DNA from: RGIG8368 sp045540275
GTDB lineage: Bacteria > Verrucomicrobiota > Kiritimatiellia > RFP12 > UBA1067
Length of the DNA stretch: 8,948 nt
Assembly: GCA_045540275.1 (NCBI GenBank)
Contig: JAZQGX010000195.1
Span: 1-8,948 of the forward strand
Direction of reading: 5' to 3'
Within the stretch, counting starts at the first letter, position 1, and the number at the start of each line of letters is the position of its first letter. Below, piece by piece: positions 1 to 6,272 of the stretch. A program made the translations under genes and the position numbers. The notes under the pieces are model-generated. The model saw nothing but the letters and a program-made list of their open reading frames with translations. It made no database searches and was not told the origin of the DNA.

Positions 1-132
1 CAGAAGCTTCTCAACGGTCGTGTCAAAGTTGCGGTCATCGTCAGCGGGGACGATCATGTCATCGTTGTGGTACGACAACTCATCCATCCTCGCGCGGCCG
101 AACTCAATCGCATCTGACAGGTAGGGTCTCAT
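1..132 (-). CDS. Partial gene (N-terminal 44 residues), downstream of the capsid cluster, function unknown
   Basis: An open frame runs on the minus strand from ATG at 132-130 off the left edge of the window, giving 44 residues beginning MRPYLSDAIEFGRARMDEL and ending with DTTVEKLL. It has no stop inside the window. The start overlaps the stop of the preceding 165-residue gene by one base (TGATG), which is typical of translationally coupled phage structural genes and supports a real start here. The visible part is acidic, with an Asp cluster near residues 24-36, and has no recognisable catalytic motif. From its position after capsid and a small virion-type gene, it could encode a head-tail connector, neck or other virion protein. 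That is positional inference only. The rest of the gene lies outside the window, so its length and family cannot be judged. Confidence 0.7.
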   Translation of the reverse strand, partial: MRPYLSDAIEFGRARMDELSYHNDDMIVPADDDRNFDTTVEKLL

Positions 133-629
133 CAGCCTTCGTAGTTGGGGAAGGTGAGCTTGTACTCCTCGGTGGCGACGCGGAGGATCTCGTTCTCGTC
201 ACGGAGGTCGGTCATGTTCGCGCCCAGGGAGAGCAGGACGTTCGTCACGTCCCCGATGGTCTTCACCTCGGGATAAGTCGTGAGGCCGGTCGCCTCGTCG
301 GTGATTCCGCTGGAAACGACGGTGCGGGCTTTCGAACGGCTCTTGCGCTCGGCGACCTTCTTCACTTCCTTGTTGATCTCGGCGGTCTTTGCGACCTCGG
401 CGGAGCTGCCGACGGAAATGAGGCGGATGACGCCGCGCTTGAAGAGGGGGTGGTTCTCGATGATGAGTTGTTCGACAGGGCTGCTGACAATGCAGGTGGC
501 GGGTCGCTTCTGCAACTTGTCAAGATTGCCGTTGCGGAAAGTGAGGACCACCTTCACGTCCTTCGTGGGATTCCAGATCGGGAAACACTTGGCAGTGAAC
601 CCGTCGATCCCGTAAGTCTTGATTGCCAT
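132..629 (-). CDS. Small probable virion protein following the major capsid gene (165 aa)
   Basis: This 165-residue protein begins at ATG 629-627 behind an A/T-rich leader without a Shine-Dalgarno sequence. It has no signal peptide or membrane segment. The N-terminal half (about residues 1-72) looks like a compact beta-rich fold containing VKVVLTFRNG, then VSSPVEQLIIENHPLFKRG, then VIRLISV. The middle (about 77-103) is a charged, lysine-rich helix, and the C-terminal third includes a predicted helix around TIGDVTNVLLSLG. The motif order (strand with NG turn, threonine/serine stretch, 'xxQxxIExxxxFxxGxI') resembles small proteins that commonly follow the capsid gene in Bacteroidales phages. 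I know of no experimentally defined role for them. It is separated from the capsid gene by a terminator and joined to the next gene by a TGATG overlap. A role as head decoration, head completion or connector protein is plausible but inferred from position. The reading frame itself is well supported. Confidence 0.8.
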   Translation of the reverse strand: MAIKTYGIDGFTAKCFPIWNPTKDVKVVLTFRNGNLDKLQKRPATCIVSSPVEQLIIENHPLFKRGVIRLISVGSSAEVAKTAEINKEVKKVAERKSRSKARTVVSSGITDEATGLTTYPEVKTIGDVTNVLLSLGANMTDLRDENEILRVATEEYKLTFPNYEG

Positions 630-649
630 AAACAGTGTGTTTTAATGTG

Positions 650-683
650 AAAAGGCGGGAATTGGCGTCTGCCAACTCCCGCC
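650..683 (-). terminator. Intrinsic terminator directly after the major capsid gene
   Basis: Read on the minus strand, this is GGCGGGAGTTGGC, a four-base loop AGAC, then GCCAATTCCCGCC, followed by TTTTCACATTAAAA. The 13-bp stem is complete if one G-U pair is allowed. That wobble becomes an A-C mismatch on the plus strand, so the hairpin is best formed in RNA from the minus strand, the direction of the capsid gene. The stem starts 24 bases after the capsid stop codon. It probably caps an abundant capsid transcript, with partial read-through into the downstream 165-residue gene. Confidence 0.85.
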
Positions 684-706
684 AAAGATTAGGTTGTACA
701 CTCGGA

Positions 707-2368
707 TTAACCGACCATCTTGCGTTCGTACAGGCTCCAGGAGGTGCCGTCGTACTGGATGATGGAACCCTTGGCGAAGTCGCCGATTCCGTCGTCCGCG
801 CTGGAGGTGTCGGCAGTGAGGTATGCGAAGTCGCCTGCGGCCCAACCGCCGGTCGGGGCGTTGGCGGCGGTGCCGTCCCACGCCTGGGCGTACGCCTCAA
901 CGTTCAGAAGCATGTCGGAGATGGAGAGCAGGGCCTCGGACGGGCCGACGAGGATGGAGTTGCGACCCTTCAGGCAGATGCACTCGGTCTTGGTGTAGAC
1001 GTCGCGCTCGGCCTCGTAGTTGTCGCCCGCACCCTTCTTCATGTCGATCTTAAAGGTCCGCTGGCCGTTGTTCACGTAGTGGACGGCATTCTTGATGTCG
1101 ATGACGGCAGCGAAGGCCTCAAGGCCGAGCAGGTCGAACACAGGGTTGTAGACGAAGTCGATCTTGCCGAAGTTGTTGCGCCAGCCGTTGATGGAGAGAC
1201 CAGCCTCGGTCACGCGCTCGAACTTGATGTCCTTGTGGACGGTCAGGTCCATATTCATCAGCATCTCCAGGAAGTCCTGGCCGCAGTAAGCACGGGCGTA
1301 GTCGGACACGGAGAAGGTGGTGAACTGGAACTTGGCAATGGCGTTGAGGTCGGCCGGGGTGATGCCCTGGGTCTCGTCGTAGGCATACTGCATGGAGATC
1401 TGCGGGATGATACCCTCGGCGGTGTAGACATACTCGTCGCTCATGTGCTTGCCGGCCTCCACCTTGAACTTCGACATGTGGCCCACGAGGTCGTTGATCT
1501 CGTTGCCAACCTGGAAGTTGTAGAGGGCGTCGCGACGGAGGTCGTTCTCGTCGAACTCGATCTTCTTCTTGGCCTTGTTCCACGCATCCGTGAACACGAT
1601 GTTGCAGAGACGCTTCTCGGTGTAGACGGTCTTGCCGACCGGCTGCATGTTGTCCGGGGAGGTGTGCATCTGGGACTCGTGGCCGACGTTGGTGCCGAGG
1701 ACGAGCTTGGTTCCGGCGGGGATGGTGACGTGCTCGGGGGTGACACCCGGGTTGAACACGACGATCATCTGGGCCTTGGAGCCATCGTTCTTCACGACAT
1801 AGAAGGAACGGCCGCCGTCGAGCAGGGGAGCGTGGACGGAGCGGTCCTCATTGAACAGCTTGAGGTCCGCCTTGGTGGCGAGCTCCTTGTTGCTGCCGTA
1901 CTCAAGCTCGATGACCTCGTATTCGCCGTCGGACGCGGAAGTGACTGCCTTGGTGGTGGTTACGGTGAAAATCTTGGTGCCACTACGGTAGTGGGTGATC
2001 TCGCGGTTCGTGACGTGCACCTGCTTCGCCATCATCACGATATCGTGCTCAAGCGGATTGGTGAACGGGCGGAACTCGGCGATGGCCCGGTCGATTTCCT
2101 CGGCGGTAAACTCGGTTTCGGTAGCGGAGGTCTCGGACGGACCAACACCATCGCCACGGGTGATAAGACCCCGGTCATCCGGGTCGGAAGGAGGTACGTC
2201 GCCGGCCTTGTGGACGATCCCGCTGGAACCGGTGGTGTCGTTGGCGCCGACAAGGTCGGCGGCCATAGCGAAAGCGCCGTCTGCTCCCAGCAGACAGGCG
2301 AGGGCAGCAAGGATGACGGAGACAACCCCGACACCCGTCTGACCGAAAACAGAAAAGATTTTCTTCAT
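707..2368 (-). CDS. Putative major capsid protein with an N-terminal signal-like hydrophobic leader (553 aa)
   Basis: This is probably the HK97-fold-type major capsid protein, the shell subunit of the phage head. The call rests on position (directly after a scaffold-like gene, in the portal-scaffold-capsid order), on length (553 residues, at the upper end for the family), on its own strong terminator and on an alpha/beta composition without enzyme motifs. It has no single diagnostic motif, so another abundant virion protein is possible. The ATG at 2368-2366 is preferred to an upstream in-frame codon at 2419, because the longer form would overlap the scaffold gene and would bury the MKKIF start. 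The N-terminus is unusual: MKKIFSVF, then a hydrophobic stretch at about 12-27 (GVGVVSVILAALACLL), then GADGAFA-MA, which looks like a signal peptide with an AxA cleavage site. Residues 37-95 are polar and likely flexible. The C-terminus has WDGT (497-500) and YDGTSW (539-544) motifs, possibly an extra surface module. The 22-base gap after the scaffold stop suggests co-transcription. Confidence 0.78.
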   Translation of the reverse strand: MKKIFSVFGQTGVGVVSVILAALACLLGADGAFAMAADLVGANDTTGSSGIVHKAGDVPPSDPDDRGLITRGDGVGPSETSATETEFTAEEIDRAIAEFRPFTNPLEHDIVMMAKQVHVTNREITHYRSGTKIFTVTTTKAVTSASDGEYEVIELEYGSNKELATKADLKLFNEDRSVHAPLLDGGRSFYVVKNDGSKAQMIVVFNPGVTPEHVTIPAGTKLVLGTNVGHESQMHTSPDNMQPVGKTVYTEKRLCNIVFTDAWNKAKKKIEFDENDLRRDALYNFQVGNEINDLVGHMSKFKVEAGKHMSDEYVYTAEGIIPQISMQYAYDETQGITPADLNAIAKFQFTTFSVSDYARAYCGQDFLEMLMNMDLTVHKDIKFERVTEAGLSINGWRNNFGKIDFVYNPVFDLLGLEAFAAVIDIKNAVHYVNNGQRTFKIDMKKGAGDNYEAERDVYTKTECICLKGRNSILVGPSEALLSISDMLLNVEAYAQAWDGTAANAPTGGWAAGDFAYLTADTSSADDGIGDFAKGSIIQYDGTSWSLYERKMVG

Positions 2369-2390
2369 ATTAGAAGGGTTTAGTTGTTTG

Positions 2391-3170
2391 CTACTCTCCT
2401 CCGCCGGCGGAGCCGCCATCCGACCCCGCGGAATTGGAGGTTATCTCGATGCCGAACATGCCCGTGGACTTCTTCACCTTCGCCTTGTTCTCTCTCGCGA
2501 TGCCGCCGGACCCCTCAAGGCTCGGCATCTCGCCAGGCTTCTTTCCGCTCTGCCGCAGTTCGCGGCGGGCACGTTCGTTCTTTCCCGCGATCTGGCCTTC
2601 CTCACGGGCGCCAGCCACGTCCTTGTCATACTTGCCGCCCTTGATGTAGCGCTCAAGCGCTTCGGGGCTGAACTTGTTGAACGCGATGTCACGGGCGGCT
2701 TGACGCATCCCATGATAGATGTCAGCAAGCTCCTCGTCGGAAAGACCGTACTTTTCCTTGATCGCCTCGAAGTCCTTCTCGGACTGGGCGGTGTTGGCGT
2801 TGTACTCGTCATCGTCCTTCTTGCGCCTCTCCGCATCCTCGGCCTCCTTCTTCTTCCGGTCGGAGAGCTTCTTGCGGCCTTCGTCACCGTTCAAAGCATC
2901 CGCGAAATCGGAGCCGTATGCGTCAAGGAGATAGTCCAGGATTTCACCACCGTTGACCGCGTGATTCATCAATCCGGCGAATCGGGGGTCCTTCGCGTAG
3001 AGTTCCTTGAGTTTGTTGTTGTCGGCCTCGAACTTCTCCAGTTCGTCAGCAGCAAATCCAGCGAGGTCTTCAAATCCCGTTTCGTCGTCCCAATCGCGGT
3101 CGGGCTGGCGGGAACCGTAACGACCCACAAGTCTGCTCTTGTTACTCTTTTTAGCCTCAGTATCAGCCAT
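2391..3170 (-). CDS. Putative capsid scaffolding protein (259 aa)
   Basis: This 259-residue, very charged and mostly helical protein lies immediately upstream of the putative capsid gene, the usual place for a scaffold. Residues 1-30 are polar and basic/acidic. Residues 32-60 form an acidic helix, and about 61-93 (DPRFAGLMNH...ILDYLLDAYG) is the most conserved-looking folded segment. About 96-140 is a highly charged helix rich in K, E, D and R, likely a coiled coil. About 190-217 is arginine-rich and could contact DNA or capsid. The tail (240-259) is Gly/Ser-rich. There are no catalytic motifs, signal peptide or membrane segments. Start ATG 3170-3168 follows an A-rich leader (AATGTAA) without a Shine-Dalgarno sequence, as is normal in Bacteroidota. 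It is the first gene of the leftward scaffold-capsid unit and is divergent from the packaging operon. Scaffold is the best call from composition and position. A general head-assembly cofactor is the alternative. Confidence 0.68.
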   Translation of the reverse strand: MADTEAKKSNKSRLVGRYGSRQPDRDWDDETGFEDLAGFAADELEKFEADNNKLKELYAKDPRFAGLMNHAVNGGEILDYLLDAYGSDFADALNGDEGRKKLSDRKKKEAEDAERRKKDDDEYNANTAQSEKDFEAIKEKYGLSDEELADIYHGMRQAARDIAFNKFSPEALERYIKGGKYDKDVAGAREEGQIAGKNERARRELRQSGKKPGEMPSLEGSGGIARENKAKVKKSTGMFGIEITSNSAGSDGGSAGGGE

Positions 3171-3219
3171 TTACATTAAATGTTGAGAATTAACACCTTT
3201 GCGAAAATAGCAAGGATTC

Positions 3220-3237
3220 TCCGCTTGCGTATCCGCT
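3220..3237. repeat. Pair of 6-bp direct repeats next to the packaging-operon promoter
   Basis: TCCGCT occurs at 3220-3225 and again at 3232-3237, 12 bases apart start to start and separated by TGCGTA. The second copy ends one base before the -33 box of the rightward promoter. This placement would suit an activator or repressor site, but the repeats are short and chance is not excluded. Confidence 0.3.
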
Positions 3238-3238
3238 A

Positions 3239-3269
3239 TTTGACCCGCCCTTTGAAATGACTAAATTTG
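3239..3269 (+). promoter_or_regulatory. Bacteroidota-type promoter driving the packaging operon
   Basis: TTTG at 3239-3242 (-33 box) is followed after exactly 19 bases by TAAATTTG at 3262-3269 (-7 box). This is a full match to the established Bacteroides consensus TTTG-N19-21-TAnnTTTG. Transcription would begin a few bases downstream, around 3273-3278, leaving a 13-18 base leader before the ATG at 3291. Because the -7 box includes an in-frame TTG at 3267, that TTG cannot be the start of the first gene. This is also the best single pointer to the host phylum. Confidence 0.85.
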
Positions 3270-3290
3270 AATAAATCGAAAGAAAGATTT

Positions 3291-3716
3291 ATGGGTCGCA
3301 TAGCACACGAATTCCGGGTTGAGATGAGCCGTGCCCTGTACGATTCCTATGTCGCCATTTTGAGTTCCGGCGAATGCCGGACGCAGTCCGAGGCGGTTGA
3401 TAAGGCGCGATGGAGTACGGCTCCGAGTTACTTCACGTCCGCACGAAACTGCAACTATATCCTCTCGAAAATGTACGCCGGAGAGCCTACGGGCCTCAAG
3501 GACAAGGACAAGATACGAAAGTTCGAGGCCCTATACTGCGAGGCGGAGGCATACCGAGAGGAGCATAAAGAATGGCCGGGCCTTTACAACGTGTGCCGCG
3601 AGATCGTGGAGCATCCGGCTCCGGAGTATTTTATCTGCCACAACACCGCGAAGCAGATGATTCTCAAAGAAAGAAAAAAAAGACAGGAGGAGGTTGCAAG
3701 AAAATGGGCGAGATGA
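3291..3716 (+). CDS. Protein with duplicated APxYF motif; possible small terminase subunit (141 aa)
   Basis: First gene of the rightward operon, 141 residues, starting at ATG 3291 just downstream of the promoter, with an A-rich purine leader (AAAGAAAG). It contains two copies of one pattern. Copy one is around residues 35-61, with APSYF at 44-48 followed by a helix ending in YILSKM. Copy two is around 101-127, with APEYF at 110-114 followed by a helix ending in MILKER. Each copy has a hydrophobic helix before the motif, so each could be a small helix-turn-helix-like unit. I associate this 'PAPxFY' type of repeat with small Bacteroidales phage and prophage proteins, but I recall no proven function. 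The C-terminus is strongly basic (KERKKRQEEVARKWAR). Its place at the head of a terL operon and its possible DNA-binding shape suggest a small terminase subunit that recognises packaging sites. A transcriptional regulator of the operon is the alternative. It overlaps the rhomboid gene by 13 bases. Confidence 0.8.
   Translation: MGRIAHEFRVEMSRALYDSYVAILSSGECRTQSEAVDKARWSTAPSYFTSARNCNYILSKMYAGEPTGLKDKDKIRKFEALYCEAEAYREEHKEWPGLYNVCREIVEHPAPEYFICHNTAKQMILKERKKRQEEVARKWAR
3685..3693 (+). promoter_or_regulatory. Strong Shine-Dalgarno sequence fixing the rhomboid gene start
   Basis: AGGAGGAGG lies inside the end of the preceding gene, ten bases before ATG 3704. The same frame stays open back to an ATG at 3572, but this ribosome site and the hydrophobic residues that follow indicate initiation at 3704. 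A second in-frame ATG at 3713 makes an ATGA overlap with the upstream stop, but it lies 19 bases from the site. Confidence 0.7.
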
Positions 3717-4201
3717 GGTATTATTTATTGGTCGTACTGGCGGTATTCTTCGCAGTTCCAATTCCGGAGGAGTTGTATACGGGAGACTACCCAGCCATGC
3801 TAATCTATCCGTTCTTCCACGCGAACATATTCCACCTTCTCCTCAACGGCCTCGCCGTATGGACGGTTTTCGACCCGAAGACGAAGCCGGAGTGGTGGTA
3901 TCTCCCGATAGGTTACATCATAGCCGCCACCACCTACCTGCTGACAGACTATGTGCTGATCGGCTTCTCCTGCGTCCTTTTCGCCATCGCCGGAATTCGC
4001 ACCCCGTCCTTCCGATCCCCCTGGTGGCGGTCGTGGAACTGCCGGGTCTACATCGGGACGATGCTCCTGATGTTCCTTCTTCCGATGTTCGCGGCTTCGG
4101 CCCACCTCATTTCATTCGCAATCGGCGTAGGCGTGTCCGCCTGCGTCCGTTTCAAAAGGAGACTTGACTATGACACGAGACGAGCAAAGGGCAATAGATA
4201 A
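3704..4201 (+). CDS. Rhomboid-family intramembrane serine protease, phage-encoded (165 aa)
   Basis: A polytopic membrane protein of 165 residues with the landmarks of rhomboid proteases, which cut transmembrane segments of other proteins within the membrane. Six hydrophobic segments lie near residues 5-20, 32-55, 65-80, 82-98, 114-130 and 131-149. The second has H39-x4-H44-x3-N48 (HANIFHLLLN), the same spacing as H145/H150/N154 of E. coli GlpG. The fourth has GFS89C followed by VLFAIAG, matching GlpG's GLSG-VVYALMG with its catalytic serine. The sixth has AH134LISFAIG, matching GlpG's AHIAGLAVG with its catalytic histidine. Ser89/His134 would be the catalytic dyad, so the enzyme looks intact, although GxSG is GxSC here. 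It is a minimal core without extra domains. It overlaps the upstream gene by 13 bases and terL by 32, so it is co-translated with the packaging genes. The substrate is unknown. The capsid precursor's hydrophobic leader and host membrane proteins are candidates. Confidence 0.8.
   Translation: MGEMRYYLLVVLAVFFAVPIPEELYTGDYPAMLIYPFFHANIFHLLLNGLAVWTVFDPKTKPEWWYLPIGYIIAATTYLLTDYVLIGFSCVLFAIAGIRTPSFRSPWWRSWNCRVYIGTMLLMFLLPMFAASAHLISFAIGVGVSACVRFKRRLDYDTRRAKGNR
4154..4161 (+). promoter_or_regulatory. Shine-Dalgarno sequence deciding the terL start
   Basis: AAAAGGAG ends eight bases before ATG 4170 and lies inside the rhomboid gene. It supports ATG 4170 over the in-frame TTG at 4164, which would be only two bases from the site. 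Confidence 0.7.
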
Positions 4202-6272
4202 GATAGTAAACGAGAACAAACGGAGGCTCAAGCAGCTGCGTGCCGAGTACGACCCCATAACCGGAGAGGGCGCAGTCGGAAAACGTGTCAAGCTGAAACT
4301 GGCCGATTTCCCCATTCCCGTGCAGTATGTCCCCGAGGAGATGATGGAGAACGCCCTCATCGCTGAATTAAAGAAGGCTGGCTCCATCGAGAAGTTCATC
4401 AACACACACCCTTGGAAGAAGAAAGCTCCGTCGGTTGCGGAGGTTGGAGACCTTATCGTGGACCTCCGGGAGAAATATGATTTCCAATATTGGGCGTACA
4501 CGCAGATTCGGATTGATGACAAGCTGCTTACCGGCCTAATCCCGTTTAAGCTCAACTACGCGCAGATCGTCGTTCTCGGAGAGTGCGAGAGACTGAGAAA
4601 GGCGGACAAGCCAATCAACATCATCATCTGTAAGGCCCGTCAGTGGGGCGGCTCCACCTTCTCCATCTTCTACCAATGCTGGATCGCCCTCAAGTGGAAG
4701 CCGTCGCATTCCTTCTCCGTGTGCGCCCAGGTCAACGGTACTGCGGTCTCGATTACCCGTATGCTCAATACCGCCTTCCAGCACTACAACGCGAAGAATC
4801 TCGGAGTCAAGGGGAAGTTGAAGATGTCTCTCATCCCGAAGACGAGCGAGTACGTCCTCCGCGACACGGACGGCGGGCAGGGTTCGCAGGTGCGGAACAA
4901 CCGAATCCGCATCGGCTCGGCCCAGGAGCCGGACAACCTCCGTGGTCTCCCGGGTTCCGGGGTACATTTCTCCGAGGTGGCCGTCTGGCCCGACTCTCCG
5001 AAGGCGAGAGCGGAGGACCTTGTGAAATCCTTGACGGGTGGTATCCTTCCCCGCCCCTATACCGTGCAGGTCTTTGAGTCCACCCCGAAAGGCGCCGGAA
5101 ACTATTTCCACCGTTGTTGGCTTGACGCGAAGGCAGGTGTCTCGAGCTTCTCCCCCGTGTTCATCCCGTGGTACTATATCCCCCACGACACCCTGCCTAT
5201 CGCGCACATGACCGAGCGGGAGTTCGCCTATTGGCTGTGGAAGCACAAGGACGAGGAGGGGTACGAAGGGAACACCGTATCCGGCAAATACTTCTGGAGG
5301 CTGTGGGAGCTCGGCGCCACCCTTGAGGGTATAAACTGGTATCGTATCAAGCACAAGGAGTTCGCCGACCACGCGGACATGGCCTCCGAGGCTCCGTCCG
5401 ACGACATAGAGGCCTTCACCTTCTCCGGCTCCAAGGTGTTTGACGTGTACCACCTCGACCACGTCCGTGCCGATGTGAAAGAGCCGGAGTTCCGTGGGAT
5501 GCTCATCTCCAACGGAGCAAAGGGAGCCGGCGTGCTGAAAGGAATCCGATTCATCCCGTCCGACAACGGGGACTTGAAGATATGGCGGAAGCCAGAAACC
5601 GGATCAGACATTGCGGACCGCTACCTTGCGGTGGTTGACGTCGGCGGACGCAACCAGACCTCCGACTGGTCCGTCATCCGCGTATTCGACCGGGCGGCCA
5701 TGATGTTCGGCGGGAAGCCGGAGCTGGTCGCGCAGATGCGCTACCATACCGACTACGACCTCCTATCCTACGATGCCATGCGCCTTGCGGCCTGGTACTG
5801 CAATGCGCTGCTCGTCATCGAGTCCAACACCCTTGAGACGAAGGACCCGGAACGTGACACGGACGGAAACATGGCCGCCTATATCCTTGACGTCATCGGC
5901 GGATTGTACGAAAACCTCTATGCCCGTGCCGGCTCCGCTGAATCAATCCGCCAGGGGAAGCCGCGAAGATGGGGTTTCCAGACGAACGTAGGAAACAAGG
6001 CGTCCATCATCGGGAACCTTGTCACCTGCGTCCGCGACCACCTGTGGATAGAGCACGATCCTATCTGCATTGAGGAGATGGCCCTCTACGAGAAGAACGA
6101 GAAGGGTCAGTTCAGCGCTCCTCCGGGCGAAGGGAACCACGATGACGTCCTGATGGCTACGGCTATCGGGTTGTGGATTTGCTTCCGCGAGATGGAGACG
6201 CCGCACTTCATCGTCGCGAAGGGAGACAGAAGGGCGGCAAGAAGAGATCCAAATTCATTCGCAGTATTATGA
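4170..6272 (+). CDS. terL: Terminase large subunit, ATPase-nuclease of DNA packaging (700 aa)
   Basis: TerL is the ATP-driven motor that translocates phage DNA through the portal and the nuclease that cuts the concatemer. The N-terminal ATPase domain (about 130-330) has a Walker A-type motif KARQWGGST at 155-163. Its Walker B segment VHFSE has the catalytic Glu269 preceded by Ser instead of Asp, a variant found in other terminases. It also has the coupling motif ESTPKG at 303-308. The C-terminal RNase H-like nuclease shows D490 (LAVVDVGG), E551 (LLVIESN) and D658/D659 (NHDDVLMA), the expected three acidic metal ligands. About 125 residues precede the ATPase core, which is somewhat long but normal for large terminases of this size. 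Start ATG 4170 has a good Shine-Dalgarno site. The gene overlaps the rhomboid gene by 32 bases and the next gene by ATGA. It faces opposite to portal and capsid, which is unusual. Confidence 0.97.
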   Translation: MTRDEQRAIDKIVNENKRRLKQLRAEYDPITGEGAVGKRVKLKLADFPIPVQYVPEEMMENALIAELKKAGSIEKFINTHPWKKKAPSVAEVGDLIVDLREKYDFQYWAYTQIRIDDKLLTGLIPFKLNYAQIVVLGECERLRKADKPINIIICKARQWGGSTFSIFYQCWIALKWKPSHSFSVCAQVNGTAVSITRMLNTAFQHYNAKNLGVKGKLKMSLIPKTSEYVLRDTDGGQGSQVRNNRIRIGSAQEPDNLRGLPGSGVHFSEVAVWPDSPKARAEDLVKSLTGGILPRPYTVQVFESTPKGAGNYFHRCWLDAKAGVSSFSPVFIPWYYIPHDTLPIAHMTEREFAYWLWKHKDEEGYEGNTVSGKYFWRLWELGATLEGINWYRIKHKEFADHADMASEAPSDDIEAFTFSGSKVFDVYHLDHVRADVKEPEFRGMLISNGAKGAGVLKGIRFIPSDNGDLKIWRKPETGSDIADRYLAVVDVGGRNQTSDWSVIRVFDRAAMMFGGKPELVAQMRYHTDYDLLSYDAMRLAAWYCNALLVIESNTLETKDPERDTDGNMAAYILDVIGGLYENLYARAGSAESIRQGKPRRWGFQTNVGNKASIIGNLVTCVRDHLWIEHDPICIEEMALYEKNEKGQFSAPPGEGNHDDVLMATAIGLWICFREMETPHFIVAKGDRRAARRDPNSFAVL

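Noticed and set aside
635..2383. Plus-strand open frame of 582 codons antisense to the capsid gene
   Set aside because: Its translation is dominated by V, G, L, D and H in low-complexity runs, has no recognisable fold, and exactly mirrors the strongly biased capsid codons. The minus-strand frame has the coherent protein, terminator and spacing.
2369..2419. Longer capsid start overlapping the scaffold gene
   Set aside because: It would add 17 polar residues and overlap the scaffold end; the MKKIF start at 2368 has normal spacing and an A/T-rich leader.
2388..3179. Plus-strand 263-codon frame opposite the scaffold gene
   Set aside because: Antisense shadow of a highly charged, codon-biased gene; no ribosome site or supporting context.
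3171..3210. Minus-strand promoter for scaffold and capsid
   Set aside because: TATTTTCG on the minus strand resembles a -7 box with one mismatch, but no TTTG lies 19-21 bases upstream, so I do not call it. The true promoter may lie elsewhere or use a phage-specific factor.
3267..3290. Upstream TTG start for the first packaging gene
   Set aside because: The TTG is part of the -7 promoter box, so it would not be in the transcript; ATG 3291 is used.
3572..3703. Long N-terminal extension of the rhomboid frame
   Set aside because: The extra residues are an out-of-frame reading of the preceding gene; the strong Shine-Dalgarno site and hydrophobic start point to 3704.
4536..5462. Minus-strand 308-codon frame inside terL
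   Set aside because: It lies opposite the ATPase core of a clearly identified terminase; composition is repetitive V/G/L/H/R and no start context is present.
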